Assembly (NCBI RefSeq): GCF_003751445.1
Contig: NZ_RJUU01000003.1
Coordinates: 682,001 to 746,000 of the forward strand
Length of the DNA stretch: 64,000 nt
Source: Streptomyces sp. 840.1
GTDB taxonomy: Bacteria > Actinomycetota > Actinomycetes > Streptomycetales > Streptomycetaceae
Direction: 5' to 3'
Every line of letters begins with the position of its first letter. The stretch's first letter is position 1. Both the position numbers and the translations under genes were made by a program. Below, piece after piece: positions 1 to 6,664 of the stretch. Under the pieces are notes generated by a model. That model searched no databases. It had not been told where the DNA came from and saw only the letters and a program-made list of their open reading frames with translations.

Positions 1-219
1 GAGCACTCGCGCGGCCTCCAGCGGCAGGCAGGCGGCGAGGTCGACACGTTCGTCACCGGTCAGCTGCCGTCCGAGCCCTCCCAGGACGAGGCGGACGGCT
101 TCGTCGGCCCGGTCACGGGTGGGGTAGGCGCCCTCGTAGCGGACCTTCTCCAGCATCTGCTCGTACGCCGTCCCGTAGGACTGCTGGTGCTCAAGCGATA
201 CGCGCACGTCGGTGATCAC
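1..219 (-). CDS. DUF2267 family protein (3' end cut off by window edge)
   Basis: The leftward reading gives an N-terminus with YEQMLEKVRYEGAYPTRDRA followed by a helix with LGGLGRQLTGDERVDLAACLP. This is the typical DUF2267 repeat: a small all-helical soluble protein of unknown function found widely in actinomycete stress loci. Only about 73 residues are inside the window. The start is taken as GTG at 219 because an in-frame TGA lies six codons upstream; no convincing ribosome binding site is visible, so a GTG three codons further in is possible. A second DUF2267 gene lies directly upstream on the same strand and a small heat-shock gene beyond that, so the three may form a stress-related group. 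Confidence 0.75.
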   Translation of the reverse strand, partial: MITDVRVSLEHQQSYGTAYEQMLEKVRYEGAYPTRDRADEAVRLVLGGLGRQLTGDERVDLAACLPLEAARVL

Positions 220-290
220 TGCGGTGTATGCCTTTCATCGGAGCCGGGATGGGGTGGTGCCCGGGGACGTGGCACCACCCCGGGACTTGG

Positions 291-686
291 TCAGGTGAGT
301 TGGGGGCGGCCGAAGAGCAGGTCGTAGCCCGTGGGGAGCTGGAGCAGGATCTCGCCCATCAGGTCGTCGCCGGCGGTGTCGGCGACCGTGGACAGTACGG
401 CGCTGACGTCCCAGGCCGCGGTGCGCTCGGTGGCGCCCTCGATCCACGCGGCGGCCGCGCGGACGAACCGCTCCGGGGACAACGGCTCGGCGCTCTGCAG
501 CGGGTTGAGCAGGATCAGCGCGAACTCCTCCGGCAGGCGTGCCGCCATCCGGGCACGGACGTCACCTACCAGGTGCGCGCCGAGCAGGGCGAGAACCACG
601 CGGGCCACCCTCTCCGCCTCGTCCAGGGATTCGTACGCGCCACGTTCCCTCACGTGGGCGAGGAAGGCTTCGTGTCGCATCGTCAT
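291..686 (-). CDS. DUF2267 family protein
   Basis: This encodes 131 residues with two helical DUF2267-like halves: HEAFLAHVRERGAYESLDEA near the start, then VLALLGAHLVGDVRARMAARLPEEF. The second half carries PERFVRAAAAWI and a C-terminal run ending in GYDLLFGRPQL. No signal peptide or membrane segment is visible. It sits between another DUF2267 gene and hsp18 on the same strand. Function is unknown; members of the family recur in Streptomyces clusters for stress, dormancy and redox response, so the placement beside a heat-shock gene is in character. The family call is fairly secure, the role is not. Confidence 0.75.
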   Translation of the reverse strand: MTMRHEAFLAHVRERGAYESLDEAERVARVVLALLGAHLVGDVRARMAARLPEEFALILLNPLQSAEPLSPERFVRAAAAWIEGATERTAAWDVSAVLSTVADTAGDDLMGEILLQLPTGYDLLFGRPQLT

Positions 687-787
687 CTCGGCCGCCGTCC
701 CGTTTCGTCTTCGGACTGCCCAGGGGGTGCGGAGAGCGGGGTGAGGGGGGAGATCAGGTGTCCGCCCTCCGCACCGGTCCGGCGATG

Positions 788-1219
788 TCAGCCGGAGATC
801 TCCTTGTGACCGGAGCCGACGCCGACGGAGATCTTGCGGGGCTTGGCGCGCTCGGCGATCGGGATGCGCAGGGTGAGCACGCCCGCGTCGTAGCCGGCCT
901 GGATGCGCTCGGTGTCCAGGGAGTCGGCGAGCACGATCTGACGGGAGAAGGCGCCCAGCGGCCGCTCGGACAGCTCCATCGCGACGTCGTCGGCCTTCGC
1001 CGTGGGGCGGCGCTCAGCCTTGACGGTGAGCATGTTGCGCTCGACGTCGATGTCGATCGCCTCCGGGCTCACGCCGGGGAGGTCGAAGGCCACCACGAAC
1101 TCGTCGCCCTCGCGATAGGCGTCCATAGGCATCGCCGACGGCTTCGACCAGGTGCCAGGACCGGCCAACTGCTGCGCCAGGCGGTCCAGCTCACGGAAGG
1201 GGTCAGTACGCATCAACAT
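788..1219 (-). CDS. hsp18: Small heat-shock protein, Hsp20/alpha-crystallin family (Hsp18)
   Basis: This is a 143-residue ATP-independent holdase chaperone that binds unfolding cytosolic proteins as an oligomer. The alpha-crystallin domain runs from about residue 30 ([20 protein letters not shown]) to the signature [10 protein letters not shown] near residue 120. It ends with a short KISV tail that may act as the C-terminal I-x-I/V anchor. The N-terminal [18 protein letters not shown] is typical of actinobacterial Hsp18. The ATG at 1219 is chosen because GGAGG lies nine bases upstream; the frame stays open to 1309 but that segment overlaps the operator. The divergent gene is an RheA-like regulator and the TGTCATC-N5-GATGACA operator lies between them, so heat-inducible de-repression is expected. 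Confidence 0.92.
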   Translation of the reverse strand: MLMRTDPFRELDRLAQQLAGPGTWSKPSAMPMDAYREGDEFVVAFDLPGVSPEAIDIDVERNMLTVKAERRPTAKADDVAMELSERPLGAFSRQIVLADSLDTERIQAGYDAGVLTLRIPIAERAKPRKISVGVGSGHKEISG

Positions 1220-1285
1220 CGTGAAACACCTCCAGCAGGGTTCGGGCAGTTGCTGCCAATGCGCTGCACTGACACTGTTGTAGCA

Positions 1286-1304
1286 TGTCATCCAATGGAT
1301 GACA
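1286..1304. promoter_or_regulatory. RheA-type operator, perfect palindrome
   Basis: The 19 bases TGTCATCCAATGGATGACA form a perfect inverted repeat with 9-bp arms around one central base. From memory, the RheA repressor of Streptomyces albus hsp18 binds TGTCATC-N5-GATGACA, and this site fits exactly. It lies between the divergent hsp18 and regulator genes and so can control both. Confidence 0.85.
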
Positions 1305-1311
1305 AACACGA

Positions 1312-1330
1312 TGTCGTCAATGAGATGACA
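1312..1330. promoter_or_regulatory. Second, degenerate RheA-like operator
   Basis: TGTCGTCAATGAGATGACA has the same length and layout as the perfect site, with its centre 26 bp away. Six of nine arm positions still pair. It sits just ahead of the regulator's start codon, where it could serve as an autoregulatory site. Confidence 0.5.
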
Positions 1331-1347
1331 CCATGAGGGAGGTGCCT

Positions 1348-1977
1348 ATGACCGGAGCAGACCAGCCGCGCATCAGCCACTCGGATGCCCACGGCCCGGC
1401 GTCGTTCCCCGCCGCCGCGGCGGCCCTGAGCACCATCAACGACGCCCTGCACACAGCCGGGCACCGGGCTCCTGACAGGCCCGGCGCCGGGCCCGGCCCG
1501 GAGCAGGCCCTGGCCTCTCTGGTGCTGCTGCGGCAGGTTCGCGAGCAGCTCGCCGGGTGGGAGACCGGCCTGATCGAGACCGCTCGCGACGCGGGCGCCA
1601 GCTGGGCCGACCTCGCCCATCCTCTCGGCGTCGCCAGCCGCCAGGCCGCCGAACGCCGCTATCTACGGGGCCGCCCCGGCACCGCCGGAACCACCGGTGA
1701 ACAGCGCGTCACCGCCACCCGCGAAGCCCGTGCCGCCGAACGCACCACCGCCGCGTGGGCCCGCGCCCACGCCGCCGACCTGCGCCGCCTCGCCGGCCAG
1801 ATCACCGCCCTCACCGACCTGCCCACAGCCGCCCACCGCCCACTCGGCGAACTCCACGCCGCCCTCGCCAACAACGACCCCGCCGATCTCATCGCCCCCC
1901 TGGCCGCCACCCACCCCCACCTGACCGCCACCCACCCCGACCTCGCCACCCAACTCGACCACCTCACTCCCCCCTGA
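1348..1977 (+). CDS. HSP18 transcriptional regulator, RheA-like
   Basis: This 209-residue protein is transcribed away from hsp18. The middle holds a likely helix-turn-helix, GASWADLAHPLGVASRQAAE (about residues 80-99), followed by an arginine-rich stretch. The C-terminal half is Ala/His/Asp-rich and helical (AAWARAHAADLRRLAGQI). RheA of S. albus is a repressor of hsp18 that acts as its own thermosensor; the operator between the genes matches its site, which supports the same job here. The ATG at 1348 is preferred over the in-frame ATG at 1333 because GGGAGG sits five bases upstream of it. The very C-rich wobble in the last 200 bases is normal for this genome. Confidence 0.75.
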   Translation: MTGADQPRISHSDAHGPASFPAAAAALSTINDALHTAGHRAPDRPGAGPGPEQALASLVLLRQVREQLAGWETGLIETARDAGASWADLAHPLGVASRQAAERRYLRGRPGTAGTTGEQRVTATREARAAERTTAAWARAHAADLRRLAGQITALTDLPTAAHRPLGELHAALANNDPADLIAPLAATHPHLTATHPDLATQLDHLTPP

Positions 1978-2487
1978 CCCCCGCCCGATTCACGGCTACA
2001 CCAGCCCGGACAGGCCCAGCCCGCTCCCCCGCCTGGACACGCCGATCCAGCAGGGAGGCTCCGGGACCCGGCGAACCCACCCCGTGGTGCCGAAGTGGAA
2101 GCCGTCGTACTCGAACGCGGCAAGCGCGGTTCCGGTGCGGCCCAGGTCTTCAGGTCGGCGTGACCGTAGGGAGAGAACAGCTCGTCCTCGACCAGGCCGA
2201 CCGGACCGGGGTGCTCGGTGCGGCCGCCTACGCCGCCTCCTTGATGCAGGCACGGACGCGACAGGACCTGCTCGACCGCATCTGCCGGCACGGGACGCTT
2301 CAGCGCCACAATCGGCGGAGCGGGCACCTTGCCGAGCGCGGCCTGGATGACAGCAGCCTCCTCCGGCGCCGCTGCCGCCTCTCCGACGATCTGCGCTACA
2401 CGCTCATCGAGTAGCCGCGATGAGCGTTCGGTCTCGGCGTCCGGAACCGTCTCTACGGCGGCGAAAAGCTGCGTTGGGCGAAGGCGG
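1978..2487. other. Gene-poor stretch with probable decayed coding fragments
   Basis: No convincing intact gene is seen over about 500 bases. One leftward frame (about 2247-2480) reads like former coding sequence (EAAVIQAALGKVPAPPIVAL) with normal codon bias but merges into unrelated sequence on both sides. Together with the integrase remnant that follows, this suggests eroded cargo of an integrated element next to tRNA-Pro. No family is recognised. Confidence 0.4.
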
Positions 2488-2865
<378 letters not shown>

Positions 2866-2955
2866 ATACCCGTCTGACCTGGGGTTTCCCCTGGCCGAAC
2901 GCGCATGAGAACAATACCGCACTTCAACGGGTGGTTACGAACACCTTTTGGGCGC

Positions 2956-2986
2956 TTGACCTCAACCATGCTTGATGTTGAAGGCT
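2956..2986 (+). promoter_or_regulatory. MerR/SoxR-like promoter, probably giving a leaderless transcript
   Basis: TTGACC (-35) and a weak -10 (AAGGCT) are separated by 19 bases, the stretched spacing typical of MerR-family promoters. Inside the spacer region lies CCTCAA-CCATGC-TTGATG, one mismatch from the SoxR-type box CCTCAA-N6-TTGAGG. The predicted start of transcription falls within a few bases of the ATG at 2994, so the transketolase message would be leaderless. No MerR gene is in the window. Confidence 0.5.
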
Positions 2987-2993
2987 GTGGCAC

Positions 2994-3695
2994 ATGACGC
3001 AAACGACCGCCGCACCCGCACCCGCCTACCGTGATCTGCACCGGCTGATGAGCCTGATGACCGGCGACGAGAAGCACGGCCCGGCCGCCACCTCCACGCT
3101 CGACGCCCTGTGGGTGCTGTACGACCGGGTGCTGCGGGTGTCGCCGGAGAACGTGGACGCCCCCGACCGCGACCGCTTCCTGCTGTCGAAGGGGCACGGG
3201 CCGATGGCGTACTACGCCGTCCTCGCGGCGCACGGGTTCTTCGGCGAGGAGCTGCTCGCCGGGTTCGGCTCGTACGAATCGCCGCTCGGCCACCACCCCG
3301 ACCGGCTGCTGGTGCCCGGGGCCGAGATCGGCAGCGGCTCACTGGGGCACGGGCTGCCGCTGGCCGTGGGTACCGCGCTGGGGCTGCGGGCCCAGGGCCT
3401 GACCGGTCCCCGCGTGTGGGTGCTGACCGGGGACGCGGAACTGGACGAGGGCAGCAACCACGAGGCGATCGCTTACGCGGCCCCGGCGGGCCTCGACCGG
3501 CTGCACACCGTGGTGATCGACAACGCCTCGGCGTCGTACGGCCGCCCCGGCGGCATCGCGGACCGGTTCGGGACGGCGGGCTGGTCGGTGGCCTCCGTGG
3601 ACGGGCAGGACCACGAGGAGCTGTACGCCGCCTTCACCGCGCCCCACCCCGGGCAGCCGCGCGCCGTGGTGGCCCGGGTCACCCCCAAGCGCTGA
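2994..3695 (+). CDS. Transketolase N-terminal (ThDP-binding) subunit
   Basis: This 233-residue protein corresponds to the pyrophosphate-binding half of transketolase, which moves two-carbon ketol units between sugar phosphates using thiamine diphosphate. It shows SKGHG (about residue 65), GSLGHGLPLA, and the ThDP/Mg motif GDAELDEGSNHEA followed by IDNASASYG in place of the usual IDxN-(N)xxG. The pyrimidine-binding half is the next gene, so the enzyme is split into two chains, as in many actinobacterial secondary transketolases and DXS-like enzymes. The usual housekeeping transketolase is a single chain of about 650-700 residues. The ATG follows a MerR-like promoter with almost no leader. Confidence 0.88.
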   Translation: MTQTTAAPAPAYRDLHRLMSLMTGDEKHGPAATSTLDALWVLYDRVLRVSPENVDAPDRDRFLLSKGHGPMAYYAVLAAHGFFGEELLAGFGSYESPLGHHPDRLLVPGAEIGSGSLGHGLPLAVGTALGLRAQGLTGPRVWVLTGDAELDEGSNHEAIAYAAPAGLDRLHTVVIDNASASYGRPGGIADRFGTAGWSVASVDGQDHEELYAAFTAPHPGQPRAVVARVTPKR

Positions 3696-3759
3696 GCCCT
3701 CCGCCCCGCCCGCACGTCAGCACACCGCAACCACGCACGGAAGAAGAGGAAGACCCCAG

Positions 3760-4662
3760 ATGGACACGATGCGCGACCGATTCATCGCGACCACCTCGCG
3801 CATGCTCGACGAGGACCCCAGGCTGGCACTCGTACTGGCCGAGATCAGCCGGGACGGCTTCGAGCAGGCCGAGCGCACCCACCCCGACCGCGTCGTCAAC
3901 GTCGGCATCCGGGAGCAGCTGCTCATCGGGGCCGGGGCCGGAATGGCGCTCACCGGGCTACGGCCGATCGTGCACACCTTCGCCAGCTTCCTGGTGGAGC
4001 GACCCTTCGAACAGGTGAAGCTGGACTTCGGCCATCAGGGCGTCGGCGCGGTGCTGGTCAGCGCCGGAGCCTCCTACGACTGGCCGGCCGGCGGGTTCAC
4101 CCACATGGCGCCCGGCGACGTCGCCCTCCTGGACACCCTCGACGGCTGGACCGTGCACGTTCCGGGGCACCCCGACGAGGCCGAGGCACTGCTGCGGGAG
4201 GCCGCCACCGGCGACGACCGGGTCTACGTGCGGTTGTCGCTGCAGTCCAACGAGCGGGCGCGCCCGGTCGGCGGGGCGGGCGGGTTCACCGTCGTGCGTG
4301 AGGGAACGGGCGGCGTGGTGATCGCCGTCGGGCCGATGCTCGACAACGTCCTCGCGGCGACCGAGGGCCTCGGCACGACCGTGCTCTACGCGACGACGGT
4401 GCGGCCCTTCGACGGGGACGGTCTGCGCCGGGCGGTGGGCGACCGGCCGACCGCCGACGTGGTCGTCGTCGAGACGTATCTGGCGGGCACGTCCACCGCG
4501 GCGGCCAACGACGCACTCGCCGGTCTCCCGCACCGGATCCTGGGCCTCGGCGTCGCCCGCGAAGAGCTGCGCCGGTACGGGCGGATGGACGAGCACCTGA
4601 GCGCTCACGGCCTGGACCCGCGGGGCCTGCGGCAGCGGATCGGCGCGTTCCTCGGGCGGTGA
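3760..4662 (+). CDS. Transketolase C-terminal (pyrimidine-binding) subunit
   Basis: This 300-residue partner of the preceding gene carries the transketolase pyrimidine-binding domain, with the conserved VNVGIREQLLIGAGAGMAL (the glutamate of IREQ activates the ThDP ring), then HTFASFLVERPFEQVKLD. The C-terminal transketolase domain follows from about residue 170 (VVIAVGPMLDNVLAATEGL). Start ATG 3760 lies in a purine-rich leader (GAAGAAGAGGAAGACC) that gives a good ribosome binding site. It is 64 bases after its partner. The substrate is not evident; a sugar-phosphate or a specialised ketol transfer in secondary metabolism are both possible. Confidence 0.88.
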   Translation: MDTMRDRFIATTSRMLDEDPRLALVLAEISRDGFEQAERTHPDRVVNVGIREQLLIGAGAGMALTGLRPIVHTFASFLVERPFEQVKLDFGHQGVGAVLVSAGASYDWPAGGFTHMAPGDVALLDTLDGWTVHVPGHPDEAEALLREAATGDDRVYVRLSLQSNERARPVGGAGGFTVVREGTGGVVIAVGPMLDNVLAATEGLGTTVLYATTVRPFDGDGLRRAVGDRPTADVVVVETYLAGTSTAAANDALAGLPHRILGLGVAREELRRYGRMDEHLSAHGLDPRGLRQRIGAFLGR

Positions 4663-4699
4663 CACCCGACGGCCGGTGCCGGCCGGTGCGGCGGCGCAC

Positions 4700-5647
4700 T
4701 CAGCGCGCCGCCAGCAGGTCGCCGTACCACGCGAGCGTGGCATCGACCGTGGCGGAGAGCGGGTTGGGCACCAGGCCGTACGCCTTCTCGATGGCTGAGG
4801 AATCGACGATCTGCGCCTCCGTGTGCTGGTAGAACATCTCGGCGTACGCCTCCATGAACACCTCGTCGAACGGCCCGAAGGCCCGGGGCTCCGAGACGAC
4901 GGTCAGGGTCAGCGGACGGCCGACGCGCTCCGCGATCATGTCCAGAATCCGGCGCGTGGTGAGCGCGGGGGCCGTGGGCAGGTGCCAGACCCGGCCGTCG
5001 CCGTCCGGGTTCTCTCCCAGCGTCGCGAGGCCGGCCGCCACATCACCGATGTACGTGTAGCTGTGCGGCAGGTCGATGTCGCCGAAGGCCGGGACCTCTC
5101 CCCCGGTCAGCGCGGCCGGGAACACCGCGCCGCCGAGCGTGGAGTTGAGGACACCGGGCCCCACGAAGTCGGCCGACCGGCCCAGCACGACCCGCAGCCG
5201 GCCCTCGGCGTGCGCGGCGAGGTAGCGGGTGTCCAGCTCGGCGCGCATCAGCCCCTTGCCTGTCGTCGCGTTCCACGGAGTGTCCTCGGTCATGACCGCG
5301 CCGTGCGTCTCGCCGTAGGGGTAGAGCGTGTCGAGCACGACGAGGCGCGCGCCCTGGCCTTCGGCCGCCGCCATTACGGCCTGCTGGATCCGGGGCATGG
5401 TCTCGACCTGGAGGTGGTACGCCACGTTCACGCAGTGGTACACCACGGCCGCGCCCTCGACCGCAGCCCGAGCGCCCTCGGGGGTGGCGACATCGGCGGC
5501 GAACCGGTCGACGCCTTCGAGCGCCGGCCCGGTGCCCGCCCGGTCGACGAGGCGGACCGGGTGGCCCCGGCGGACGAGTTCGACGGCGAGCGCGGTGCCG
5601 GCGGGGCCGGCGCCGAGAACTACCTGAAGATCACGCGTGGCGGTCAT
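4700..5647 (-). CDS. NAD-dependent epimerase/dehydratase family protein
   Basis: This 315-residue extended short-chain dehydrogenase has an N-terminal Rossmann fold. The dinucleotide-binding loop is VVLGAGPAGTALAVELVRRG, with an acidic residue after the second strand (VDRAGTGP) that points to NAD. A region like YPYGETHGAVMTEDTPW occupies the place where atypical family members carry the catalytic Tyr. The substrate is unknown. The gene is divergent from a TetR regulator with two operators in the shared upstream region, so it is the most likely target of that regulator. It converges on the split transketolase genes. Confidence 0.82.
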   Translation of the reverse strand: MTATRDLQVVLGAGPAGTALAVELVRRGHPVRLVDRAGTGPALEGVDRFAADVATPEGARAAVEGAAVVYHCVNVAYHLQVETMPRIQQAVMAAAEGQGARLVVLDTLYPYGETHGAVMTEDTPWNATTGKGLMRAELDTRYLAAHAEGRLRVVLGRSADFVGPGVLNSTLGGAVFPAALTGGEVPAFGDIDLPHSYTYIGDVAAGLATLGENPDGDGRVWHLPTAPALTTRRILDMIAERVGRPLTLTVVSEPRAFGPFDEVFMEAYAEMFYQHTEAQIVDSSAIEKAYGLVPNPLSATVDATLAWYGDLLAAR

Positions 5648-5737
5648 GGGGACTCCCTGTGATTCGAAGTGTCGTGGAGCGGTACGCGCCCGGCTTCAGC
5701 CGGTCGGAACCGGATACCGTTATGGCTCATCGCTTCT

Positions 5738-5752
5738 GTTAGAGACAGTAAC
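5738..5752. promoter_or_regulatory. TetR operator copy 1 (GTTA-N7-TAAC)
   Basis: GTTAGAGACAGTAAC is an inverted repeat GTTA-N7-TAAC in the gap between the divergent epimerase and TetR genes. A second copy with the same arms and similar flanks lies 44 bp to the right. Confidence 0.6.
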
Positions 5753-5781
5753 TCTCGCGAGAAGCCATCGCAAGCCTCGCT

Positions 5782-5796
5782 GTTAGACTCCGTAAC
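5782..5796. promoter_or_regulatory. TetR operator copy 2 (GTTA-N7-TAAC)
   Basis: GTTAGACTCCGTAAC repeats the layout of the first site, preceded in both by CT and sharing GTTAGA and GTAACT. The 44-bp centre spacing is about four helical turns, so both would lie on the same face of DNA. Confidence 0.6.
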
Positions 5797-5829
5797 TGAA
5801 GTGAGCTTGCTTAACGAGAGGGGTCCGGG

Positions 5830-6555
5830 ATGGCCGGGGCACAGCAGGGGCCGCGGGCCCGGTACCGGGAGCAGACCCGGGCGGAGATCAAGGACGCGGC
5901 CTTGCGGCAGCTGGCCGACGGGGGTGTGGCAGGGCTCGCGCTCACCCGGATCGCCAAGGACATGGGCCTGTCGGGGCCGGCGCTCTACCGCTACTTCGCA
6001 AGCCGCGACGACCTGCTGAACGCGCTGATCAGGGACGCCTACGACGATGCCGCTTCGGCTGTCGCCACGGCGGCGGACCGGTCGGCGGCAAAGGCGCGCA
6101 GCCCACGGGAGCGGCTGCGCTCGCTCGCGGCGGCGTACCGGGCCTGGGCGGTCGGGGAGCCGCACCGCTACCTGCTGCTCCAGGGCTCCCCGGTCCCCGG
6201 ATACGTCGCGCCCGCCGACACATTGGACCGGGCCCGCGCGGTGCTCGGGCCGTTCCTGCCGGTGTTCGCGGGCGGGGCGCCGGGCGCGGGTGTGGCCCCG
6301 GTGGTCGCGCAGATGTCCGACTGGCTCGGCGCGGACCCGGCCGTGGGCGGCTGGGTCCGCGAGTACGCGCCCGAGGCGGCCGCCGACAGCGCGGCGTGTG
6401 CGCGGGCGCTGGCCGGCGCACTGCTCACCTGGACACAGCTGCACGGATCGGTGGGCCTGGAGGCGACGGGCCAGTTCACCGGGATGGGCCACAGCGTGGA
6501 CGCCCTGCTCGACGCACAGACCGGGATGCTGGCGGACGCCTTCGGGCTGGAGTGA
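5830..6555 (+). CDS. TetR/AcrR family transcriptional regulator
   Basis: This 241-residue one-component regulator has an N-terminal TetR DNA-binding domain: REQTRAEIKDAALRQL, then the helix-turn-helix LTRIAKDMGLSGPALYRYFA at about residues 40-60. The C-terminal ligand domain resembles the WHG type (YRAWAVGEPHRYLLLQGSPV and GALLTWTQLHGSVGLEATG). The start ATG follows GAGAGGGGTCCGGG. It most likely represses itself and the divergent epimerase through the paired GTTA-N7-TAAC sites. The ligand is unknown. Confidence 0.88.
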   Translation: MAGAQQGPRARYREQTRAEIKDAALRQLADGGVAGLALTRIAKDMGLSGPALYRYFASRDDLLNALIRDAYDDAASAVATAADRSAAKARSPRERLRSLAAAYRAWAVGEPHRYLLLQGSPVPGYVAPADTLDRARAVLGPFLPVFAGGAPGAGVAPVVAQMSDWLGADPAVGGWVREYAPEAAADSAACARALAGALLTWTQLHGSVGLEATGQFTGMGHSVDALLDAQTGMLADAFGLE

Positions 6556-6574
6556 CCGGACGTCCCGCAACGCC

Positions 6575-6610
6575 GATCGCCGGACGGGCCCTGGGGCCGG
6601 TCCGGCGATC
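6575..6610. terminator. Bidirectional terminator hairpin
   Basis: GATCGCCGGAC and its exact complement flank a 14-base loop between two converging genes (TetR and the beta-helix protein). A second hairpin, CGTATGCG/CGCATACG with a 6-base loop, follows at 6616-6637 and may serve the leftward operon. Confidence 0.65.
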
Positions 6611-6664
6611 AGTGTGCGTATGCGGTGTGGCGCATACGGAGTGGCAGATGCGGTGCCGCGGGGG

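Noticed and set aside
1697-1962. Overlapping short frames inside the RheA-like gene with Pro/Thr or Gly/Val-rich translations
   Set aside because: They are alternate frames of a repeat-like C-rich wobble region and have no start signals.
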